Assembly (NCBI GenBank): GCA_019648995.1
Contig: BLXT01004491.1
Location: 1,063,770-1,085,296, forward strand
Origin: Plakobranchus ocellatus
Lineage: Eukaryota > Mollusca > Gastropoda > Plakobranchidae
Direction of reading: 5' to 3'
Length of the DNA: 21,527 nt
The notes under the pieces were generated by a model, which saw nothing but the letters and a program-made list of their open reading frames with translations, did not search any database and was not told the DNA's origin. This document shows, one piece after another, positions 9,229 to 19,200 of the stretch. The position numbers were made by a program, and so were the translations under genes. Within the stretch, counting starts at the first letter, position 1. Each line of letters starts with the position of its first letter.

Positions 9229-9444
9229 TTATTTTGTCTTCATAGCTGGATTTTTACCATTTACCTCACGTGCAGACTTGTCTGTATGTTTCTTCATCTT
9301 TCGAAAATGCTTGAAAAGAAGATTTCTTCGTTCATACACTAGGCCCTGGGAATTTTCAAATCGACAAACGAGTTTGGAAAGGGATTTCTCATAGTGATGA
9401 ATGTCAAAGAATCTACTTCTGTGGTTCAAAACTTGTTCCCCCTA
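9229..9444 (-). CDS. Unidentified terminal coding exon
   Basis: On the - strand a frame runs from an acceptor-like site (T-rich tract, then ATCTTAG at 9445-9451) to a TAA at 9229-9231, giving 71 residues. It starts GEQVLNHRSRFFDIHHYEKS and includes KLVCRFENSQGLVYERRNLL and FKHFRKMKKHTDK. The composition is hydrophilic and basic, synonymous positions are mixed, and the segment is less AT-rich than its surroundings. All of this looks coding rather than chance. There is no in-frame ATG near the start, so it must be spliced to an upstream exon or be a fragment. It is on the same strand as Sec15 and begins about 0.7 kb past the Sec15 stop. It could be the end of a separate gene, a gene partly nested in Sec15, or a relic lying in the Sec15 3' UTR. 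Splicing the last-but-one Sec15 exon directly onto it gives an immediate stop, so it is not a simple alternative Sec15 end. I do not recognise the family. Confidence 0.45.
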
Positions 9445-9588
9445 AGATTTCTAGATGATGGAAAAAAATACATCACAGCCGACTATGACAAGATTGGGCA
9501 CATAATTATTTCAACACCCCTGTTTCCTAACCTTATCTAAAAAATACTTATGCCTATATAAAAAAAAAAATTCAGCTTTTTTTTTTAC

Positions 9589-9638
9589 CTTTAAAGAGTG
9601 CTGCTTTCTTGTCAAATCTGTCACGTGTACATACACAA
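9589..9638 (-). CDS. Possible short exon preceding the unidentified terminal exon
   Basis: This 50-base segment lies between TTCTGTAATTTAG (acceptor) and GTAAAAAA (donor). In one frame it reads VYVHVTDLTRKQHSLK and ends in phase 0, which joins without a stop to the following exon (GEQVLNHRSR...). The intron between them would be 144 bases. The donor is weak beyond GTAA, the exon is very short, and I could not find a convincing exon before it, so the call depends mainly on phase and on the similar hydrophilic style of the two pieces. Confidence 0.25.
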
Positions 9639-10123
9639 CTAAATTACAGAAACATCTCACAAACTCTAGATATGGTTTCTGTGGCTATCGCATTCATCTT
9701 CATCTAGGTCAAAAGTTAGGACAATAATCTGTATTTTGTAAATGTTCACTAAAGTGTAAAACAAAGACATTCCCATAGAGTCTGGTTTTTTTGGCTAAAA
9801 CTTTTGAAGAGTACATTACAACTGAATAATTGTGCATGTCTCATTCCACAGAAAAAGTGTTGCACAGGCAGCCACAAACACTTTCCCCACTGAAGTTACA
9901 TGGTAATGCCCAATTGGATCAAGTACTATGCCATTAAGAATATTTAAATAAACATTGGCTGTTGTGTCAGTGCATCTAGCACAGCCTGGAAGGAAAATTG
10001 ACAGTTGCAAAAGCACACTTAAGCAGGGCAAAATCTTCCAAAGCTTGAAACGGGACGCACGCCCTTCAAGATCAATTTGATCTAAGTATTACGTGTGGAT
10101 AAATGTTGGGGGGAGAGTCAAGA
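9639..10123 (-). other. Sec15 3' UTR or short intergenic spacer
   Basis: This segment follows the Sec15 stop on the - strand. It contains an acceptor-like TTTTCCTTCCAG near 10000 followed by a 50-odd-codon frame (CARCTDTTANVYLNILNGIV and on) that ends at 9816, and a short acidic frame (TFDLDEDECDSHRNHI) near 9670-9720. Neither can be linked to neighbouring exons with compatible phase, so I do not call them genes. No AATAAA for Sec15 was found here. Confidence 0.35.
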
Positions 10124-10250
10124 TCATGCTGCTCCATTCTCTAGAACTTTCAACTGCTTCAGAACCGTATCAATAAGCTTTTTCTTGTCTCTTTCATTCT
10201 TCTTGAGGGAAGCAAACAAGTTGTTCTTCTTTTTGTCTGCATTGTTTAAC
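10124..10250 (-). CDS. EXOC6: Sec15 exon j, last coding exon
   Basis: Residues 289-330 and the TGA stop at 10124-10126 (a split Lys, then LNNADKKKNNLFASLKKNER, DKKKLIDTVLKQLKVLENGA and A). The acceptor is TTTCCCCTAG. The lysine-rich KNERDKKKLIDTV.KQL end is characteristic of Sec15, and the last few residues are species-specific. Confidence 0.97.
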
Positions 10251-13200
10251 CTAGGGGAAAAAATGGGAGGGGGTGAAGAGGTTTGGTGAGATGAAAATGA
10301 TTAACAGCAGAGGAAAGAAAAATGTAGCAAATTACTTAGAGTGTTTAAAAGCTCTTCCAAATACTTCATTTCAAAAAAGATCATCCATCTCAAATGACAA
10401 TAATATATTATTTTTTGCCCATGATTTAATTTCAATCCATTCCCCCCTTATTACTACTTCCTTTTGCTCATAATTTTTAGTTTAATTACAGGCCATCTCT
10501 TTTTATTCGCATCCCTTTATTCTCCATCTAAAAAAGTGTTTTTCTTATTTTTTTTTTTTGGNNNNNNNNNNNNNNNNNNNGGGACGTTTGCTTTACTTTC
10601 ATTCGATAAGCCAGTAAGAAAAAAAAAAAAGATTAGTCCCAATCATCTATTTTGAATTACGTGGCGAGAATAACAAATTGTCCATTTCTATCTTCTTTTT
10701 AATGTTTGAAATAGGTGGAGAAAAGTTTCCACAATTTTTTTAAGTCGCAAATTTGGGTGCTTATCCTGATAAAATTTGGAGCTCTATGCTCAGAGAGAAA
10801 ATCCATCCTTAAGATTGTGTGTCATGAATGTAAACACCACTAAGAATGCGGAGACTGTCTACAATCAATTGGACAGCACCTTATAAGATTTATGTTACTC
10901 TTTGGAGCTTCAGCACATTTATTTTCTCACTAAAAGAATTGAGAGGGCCCCATACTTACTTTTCTAACATGCTGACAGCTGTCGCTCTGGGAACCCTCAG
11001 ATACCGAGACTGTTGCTTCCCATAGTCAGCCAGGTACACAGACCAGTCCCAATTGATAAACAGGTCAAGGATCTGCAGAGTCAAGATACACAGGTGGATA
11101 ATCACACTCAGACTGACACGATCATAAGGCACTTAACCAGCATGTGAAAGCTGTATTAAACTATCATATCAGGTTACACCATTCATGCATCACCCACCAA
11201 GTTTTGGTCACTTTGAACAGTTTAGCATGGTCTGTTACCTCAAAGACTCAGTAAGGATGATTTCCAACTTCAATTACACTCAATAAGCAGTTCTCACTCC
11301 ACACCCCTATTTTTAAGAGTATCCATTCAATATAATCATGGAAAGCAAACAAGTTTCTTTGAGTGGTTAATTAAAAAAAAAAAATGAAAATAATAGAAGA
11401 CTAATAGGTTTCTTAATACTTATACGCAAAATGATTACCTGACGCAGATCTGAGAAGGCCATTTGTAAAGTGCCATCATTGGAATCTGGAACTGGCTCTG
11501 AGGCAGCAAATTCTGAGAAATCAGAGTATATACATAAACTATCGGTACACAATCACAGTAACAGTACGGAAATTAAAGAGGAATCAAAACACTGAAAACT
11601 CTATGCCTCATCAAATATGGAGGTGACAGGAATTAGTAAGAAGCAATTTTTTCCCTGTTTCTCTTGTTATCTAATTAAGATTGATTTTTGCAATATGATA
11701 AAACAAAACGGAAAAAAAACCTTGTGAAATAAAACAAAGCATGTATCCTCTCCCTTTTATGACCTTCAAAAAGCTCTTGGGTCTAAAAAAAGGTATAAAA
11801 AAAGAAAATATTGCGTCAAATGCATCACATAAAAACTAGCATCACCAAAAAAGAGATTTTGCTGAAAAATTGGCCACACATCAACAGATTTTATCTTTCT
11901 GCTTCCCACACGACATCAATTATAAATCACCAGACACTCCCACAGGCTATAACTATGAGAATATGTGGAAAGAAAAAAATGCTATGTTAAACGTATTCAT
12001 TTCAAATTATTTTTCTCTTGCAAAATACCTCACCTTGTGGTGGCATTACACATACTACTTGAAAACACAGGCACAGTTTCATTAAAAGCCCAGTGAGTTT
12101 TCTTCAAGCATTTTAATCTCCAAACTGATACAACAAAACTTACGTTCACACTGCATGACATCCAAGTTGAACTGCTGTAGAGCTCCCATAGAAAGCTGAC
12201 GGATCTCGTTGTCCTCTAGCAAAGCCTTCAGCTTGACTGCAATGTGCTGACACGCCGACATGCAGGCGGTCTTGGCAACTTTGCCCTGAACATGATGCAA
12301 ATAAACTTTTTTGTTACAACATAAATCTAAATTCTAACTCTTATTCTCTTTAATTGTTGGACAATTTTTTTTTATTTAAAACTTTGAAGTAAACCTATTT
12401 GAAAGAAAAAGAAATCACTTCCTAATTTCTTCTAAAAAAAAAGCAATGATTAACAAGACACCTTAGAAACTATGATATCCGAGTGTTTTTATGAAAAGAA
12501 GATTAAACTTGGCTATTTTGATATGATTTAAAAAACAATGAAAATATTACTATAAACCGTTGCATGTAATTCTAACTAAGAAATATGAGCAAAATGAATC
12601 TGAAGGATGAATAGCTTCTGCTGAGATATAATTATTGATGCATATTAAACATTTCTTCAATGAGTTGGCTCTTGCTGAAAGAATGAGAAAATGGAAAATT
12701 CTAGAGCTTCCTTATAACAAATTTCTCAAAGTAGTGGTATTTTTGACAAGAGAAGCTTCAAACAAAAGAAAAATATAAATTCACAGAGGGCCACAAACCC
12801 TTTCATCTTAATAATCCAATAGATTTAAACAAGTTAGCTCATATATGTATATCTTCTCTATTGAACACTTTCATTATTTCATTTAGAAATCGAAAAAGAG
12901 AGAAAAAAAAAAGCTTGGCTTGGCTTTAATATGATAAAAAAAAGAACCATAAAACATCCTGACAGCTGAAACAGTTATGCTCATTTTTAAATTTTTCCTT
13001 TAAATAAACATGATACATACAGGTACTGATTAAATTTTTTTTTTAAGTTCCAGCAATTTTTTAAACGCTTTGTTAATAGAGTTAGGAAAGGTAAGTAGTA
13101 AAAATTGTGATAGGTTGGCGATCATCTTTATCAGAAAATAGACAGAGGTGGGAAAGTTAAGTAGTAAAAATTGTGATAGGCAATCATCTTCATCTCAAAG

Positions 13201-16200
13201 GAGTAAGAGATGGGAAAGGTAAGGGGTAACAATTGTGATAGATTGGCAATTATCTTCATCTCAAAGGAGTAAGAGATGGAAAAGGTAAAGGGTAACAATT
13301 GTGAAAGATTGGCAATTATCTTCATCTCAAAGGAGTAAGAGACAGGTAAGGTAAGAAGGAACAATTGTGATAGGTTGGCAATCATCCTCATCTCAAAAGA
13401 GTAAGAGATGGAAAAGGTAGGCCTAAGTAGTAACAAATGTGATAGGTTGGCAATCATCTTCATTGCATACGGGAGAGAAACAATCCAACGATAGAACAAA
13501 CACAAGGGATGACCAATGCAGAATTCAATCATTACAAATGCAGTACTTTGTCAAAAATAAAAAACATACCAAATTAATTAAAACACTTGCATGTGCCAAG
13601 TTTTGGGGAAGCACAAGTTTCTATATGAGAGAAAAATGGGCTCAAATGGTTCAATTTTTCTCCCAGTGATTAGTGGAAATCTATCAACCGTAATTGTAGC
13701 ACAATGTAAGACTAATGACAGTGAAAGCTTATCGACTGTTAAATATCTAAACACCAATCTAGTGGCAATATAAATCTATCAACTATTGACACAGCAAGTT
13801 TATGTGTTAGTCCTTAAGGCACCCAAATCGGTCACAAAATAAGGCAAATGTTATTACATTTGGCTCGACTGCTTCAAACTGGCAACAAAGTTAGGCGAGA
13901 CTTTAAAAATTGTAAAGGCACTAAAGCTAGGTGCTGCAAAAGAGTTTAGCTGGGTATGAATTTCGAAAATCATGCAAGTTGCAGTTAACCAATGTGAGAT
14001 TTTAGGTAATCATATGGACAAATGTTTCAGATTTTCGTTAGCTATCGCAGACAGAAAACTTTTTTTCCTCCTCTTCATGTAACATATAATGAAACTGAAC
14101 CAGATAATCAGTTTGTATTTTATTATTACCTTGTGCTTCACTGTAAAACAAAAAAAATTATAAGGGAGAAACACAATTTTAAGAAGAAGGAGCTAGACCT
14201 GAAGCATTTTTTCCTTTTATTACTTGTTTAGTTTTTATCTTTTTGTTAATGACTCGGCATGGTGAAAAAAAATTTGAAAAAAATTTGTCTGGTTGTGTTG
14301 CCTTGGTTATGCCACCATTTTTGTGACTCACAAGAACACAAATTCCAAAATCTATGTAGTCAGTTTTTTTTATCTTTTGTTGCTTTCAATGAAACTTACT
14401 CGAAACTTAACCAAGACTTATATGCATGGGTTTTTTAATATATATTTTAATGCAATATTTTCTTTTTTAAAACACATTTTAAATTTTTAGCATTAAGCAG
14501 TTTTAAAAATCTCATCTTCAATTTCAATGGAGATAGAGTCAATCAAAGACAGATATATATATATATATATATATATCTATGACTAGCAGTTCGACCAAGG
14601 GCAATATTTTTTACATTTGTAGAAATTCATTGACAAATTAAAAAAAAAATTAATTAGGTTCTTAATAATGCAAAAGGTTTTTTAAATACTAGCAAAGGTG
14701 TTGTTTTTTGGGTTTTTTTTAAAATGTGGATTGTTTTTTTAAATCCAACAATATTTACATTTTTATGATAGAGAATAGATGGTTACCTCTAATACTGCCT
14801 CAAAATAATCAAAAACTTCTCAATATCATCTAGATACTAAGCATGGTAATACTTCAAATTTCATCCGGCATAAGCAAACACAAATTTTCGTCTCAAATTA
14901 AAAAAAAATTGGGCAAAAAGTGGATTTTGATACTTCAAGTATCCATACCTCAAAATCAGCGCCACTTTCTCCCTTATGGGAAAATAAAAATGCACCTATA
15001 GGCAGATACTTTGATCATATTCCATATTTTTGCTTGATAGGCCATCTGTTTTCTGTCAGACTTCTCTCTAGTGTCCAAATAAAGTATAAATTGGGTAACC
15101 TTCTGTTTAATTATAAATTACTCTGACTCTCACTTTAACACATTGTATTTTTACAAAAGCCACCGTAAGGCCACACAGAGTAAATGTGAAGCTGGTATTC
15201 AAGCATATGGTGCGTGGTCAAATCCACCATTAGACATGTAGACACTGTTCAATTACAATTCAACCCATAAGTAGTCAAATTAAAATGCATGCCTGGGGAG
15301 ACATGCTTGCCAACAAGCAAAATATGCAATGATGAATATCAAATGCAGCTTTGAAAGTTCATCTAGACTGAAGTTCATCGTTTTTCCTTTTCTCTAAATT
15401 AATTTTTTTTTTATTTTAGAAGAATAATAGTAAGCTCTTTTGCTGTCCAAAATAAAGGAAAAGAAAAAATGCTAAGTAAACAGAATAATTTAATTAAAAA
15501 AAAAAAAAAAGAAAAAAAATCATCAGAATTTAGTCGCTATCAACAGAGACAGAGAATAGAATGAGAAGAAAAAAATTCTAGAAGTTACAATATGAGAAAC
15601 TAAGATGAATTCCATTGCACTAAAGAGGATTCATATCAATATCATTACTGACTAATGACCACATTTGATGAATAAATATAACGCTAGGCAAATAAAGAAA
15701 TAAAGAAAAAAATTGTAATTGATGAATGAATAAAAAAATCTACATCATGTCTAATACCTTTCAACTAAAATAGTATCAGTTAAAAAAACTTTGAGGCAAC
15801 ATGCTTGGACTCGTCTCATAAAAAAACAAATTTTGTTAAAGGGCTACAGCAAAATTTGAATGCCTCACCAAGTTTAGATATCAATTATTGAGCATTAGCA
15901 TAACTTTACATGTAAAACGACATTTGTTACAAAAAAGAAAAGAACAAGGGGAGGGGAATATGGGAGTAGGAAAACAATGTGCTAGCAGAATCAAGGATTC
16001 ATATTTTATACTTAAGCAACATAATCTGAAATCAAGGAATTCCATGTTATAAACAATGCCTGCCCTTAAGTATCTTCACAAGTCTTCTTTCCACCTTGAA
16101 TATTCTTACATATTTTCTCCCTACAGAGTTCCACGATCAGAGATCTCTACACACATTCATCAGTAAAAGCCAGTATAAGAAGGTGAGAAGGAAATCTATA

Positions 16201-19200
16201 GAGAGGTTGGATTTTATTTCGTCCATGCCATTCACAATAAATTTAGTTGTTCAAACACAAGCAACATTAACAGTAATTTTTTTCAAGTCCGGTTTCATGG
16301 GAAAAAAAGCTTTAGTATCAAATGAAAATAGATCCCAATACAAAAAAGGAAGGACTCTGTCAAGGTAGCACTAAATATTCTATGCAGCACAAAGACACAA
16401 CCTCATTCAAACATGCTGGATCTTACTACGTAATTTGCCCATGATGTATGAAATATCTGAGATTAAAAGAGTGACAACAAGTCAATCAGATTTTGAAGAC
16501 AAGTTAATCATATCATAACCTATACACTTTTTTTTTTCTTCATAATTCTCAAATCAATGTACATTGTGCATACTGCCAAGGCCTCAGGCTTTCAGATAAT
16601 ACATAATCAACATCATAATTATGCTTTACCATACAATATAAATTAACAGTAGAGCAATCATAACATTCAAAAGTTTCATCTATAGAAGGACAAAAGTGGG
16701 TTATGGAAACACTCAAAACATCCAATTAGTCTGGAACATTTTAGCCTTTGGATAAAATTTACCTTAAAAAAATCTAGATTTAAAATCACAACAAAGATAA
16801 TGATGAGAGTTTGAAACATTTGTACCATTTACAATTTGAGATCATGTAATTAAATCATTGTGATATTTTCACTCGCATTATATTTTCTTGTATTGTGAGC
16901 ATCAAATTAAGTCTCATTTTTGTGGTGGAGACAATTATGATTTACGCATGGTGGGAGAAGTAAATCTACACAAAATAAAATAAATAAATAAATAAAATGT
17001 GTAAACCAAGAAACCTTTCATGTGTAAAATGAGTGATTCCAAAAAAATGAGGGGAAACAAAATTATGGAGCAAAGCTTTTGAAGATGAAATGGATTGGCC
17101 GGGGAAGTTTTAAAAATGGGAAATTTCAAAAGCTCTTTAGAAGAAAAAAAAAATTTTAAAAAAAAGGAGGTGAACTCACAGCCAAAACATCCTCATAAAT
17201 ATGCTAGTGAAAAAATAATAGAGATCTCAGGTTCTCATAAAACTTGTGCATGAACATACACATATTGCAACCAAGGTAACTATATCACAGTAAAAAGATC
17301 ACAAATCACAAAGCTACGGTGGAGATTGTAGACCAGCAAATGTATACACATTCCTACATAAAATATCTATCAGGTATATACAAAATGAACCTAGTAGATC
17401 AAAGGAGGAAAGATTGTAGAATCGTAACAGTAAAGGAGCTACACAACTCTTAAAGTGTTTTTGTCTCATAAAATATTTCCTTTATCCAAGTTCTTTCATC
17501 TTCTCTTATGTCCTATTTGCCTAAATTCTCCATAAAGGACAGGTGTTTCAACCCAATGAAAACGTAAAATCTAGATAAGTAATGCGCTGGTAATGGATTT
17601 TGCTAGATAAAGATGACTTAAGTCATGACAATTTTGCAATTCAAAATTTCATGCATCAAGAGCTTGTAAATAGATGCCTTGAACTATAGTTGATTTTCGA
17701 ATGAAAATAGGGCTTATGAGCGATACCCTCCTCTCAAAAGTACATACACTGAAAGCTTCAGTTGCAGTGAATTCACAATGGTTTTATATATATACACACA
17801 TATATATATTTTTTTTTACATGATGCCTTTTTTCTCAACTCTTTGGGCTACAATATACACACAAATGTTGAGCACTTTGAGCTGTGCTCATCTTGCTGTT
17901 TGCTAAGATGTTTCGGAGCTATAACAAGTCAGTATTTTCTAAACTGATAAACTGGAAAAAAAACCTGAGTGGAGAGAGAAAAACAGATAAAACACTGCGT
18001 ACAAAAAAAAAAAGACACCCCACAATAATGAGAACAAAAGAGAGCAAATTACAGAATCACCCCAAAGAAAAAAATTCTAGGAAAAAAGAACTAAGGAAAG
18101 CACGATGGATCACACTCTAATGTAAAGGCCTATATAACAGACAGAGAGATTACATACAGCCCCACAAATCATGTGACCGATACTCACTGGGAGGTTTGTG
18201 AAAGACATAAAAGTGCTCTGCAGGAAAGCTATCAAGTCCATGAGGTAACTGCTGGCCTGACCCTTGGACTCCAGCATGACCCAATCGTATGAGGCTGCGC
18301 CAGAGATGAGAAAGCATAAGTGATAATAGGATGAGGGAAGTCTGCCTATTTATAAGGACTTGGGAACACAAGCTTATACTAAAATTGTATTAAATATGAT
18401 TAATCACTTGGTCAAAGATTGAGTAGCAAAACCTATAAAAATACAGGAAAAATAAATGGGGAATATGGGGAGAATTTTAAATGAGAAAAAGCTTACTTTA
18501 TAGCTCTTTATCTGAACCAAGATACGCTCTCTTTATTACAATAGGCAATGAAGTAAAACTGCATAACCCGTGAAAGTTTTAATTTTCAGGAAATTGAATT
18601 ATCAACCTCAAACTAGGTGATATACTTTTTCTTGAGTGATGAAGTCCTTTCAATGTTTTGTGATCTCAGGCTCTTTTGCCCATTATGGACCAAACTGGGA
18701 ACCATGAAAGAAAGGTCTATAAGATCTTTTGGTAAATTTTTTAACTGTTGTGCCATCAATATCCACGAAAATAAATAGACTCACCATATTTGTATGCAAT
18801 GTCGAGATGATAAATAAAAATTCAAATAAAATGCAAATCTATCCTTTCAGCCTTAAATCACTAACCCTAGAAAAATTAAGTTTGGTACATGGAGAAAAAA
18901 AAGCCTTAAAAATAAAAACTTCCTAAATCTTTCTAGACTTAATTCATTAAAAGAAAATTGTTTTTTTGCAAGTGGTTCAAAACTATCAAAAGTTTAAGCC
19001 AAAAAAAAAGTAACTCAGAACATCTGTTTTGAGACCAATCTTAATGAGCCAGATCTCGCATGTAAGACAGATGAGAGAAAAAAAGAAAAAAATCAATCAC
19101 TTATAAATCCCTTTCTCAGAAAATTAAAAATCCATTATCTTGGCTCAGAATCAACCTAGCTCCATCTAGTTTTCACCATTGCGAGGCCCACAGATAGATG

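Larger units (their letters stand above)
12286..18187 (-). other. Large Sec15 intron (5.9 kb)
   Basis: This phase-0 intron separates ...FTNLP from GKVAKTACM... . It is several times longer than the other introns here (260-1005 bases). It holds a 66-bp minisatellite, an (AT)n tract, an (AAAT)n tract and many A/T runs. Reading frames at 14022-14231, 16096-16368 and 17884-18120 lack family character or compatible splice sites, and I consider them chance. Confidence 0.9.

Noticed and set aside
9816..10005. Exon-like frame after an acceptor TTTTCCTTCCAG (CARCTDTTANVYLNILNGIV and on)
   Set aside because: It lies just past the Sec15 stop, has no compatible donor or partner exon, and its length is within what chance frames reach in this window.
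13131..13532. 133-codon frame on the - strand with 22-residue repeats as a protein gene
   Set aside because: It is explained by a 66-bp minisatellite inside a Sec15 intron; no start context, splice sites or known fold.
14580..14610. AGCAGTTCGACCAAGG as a tRNA or SINE B box
   Set aside because: No matching A box, acceptor stem or cloverleaf in the preceding 80 bases.
16096..16368. 90-codon frame on the + strand
   Set aside because: Located in the large Sec15 intron, opposite strand, no recognisable protein and no promoter or splice signals.
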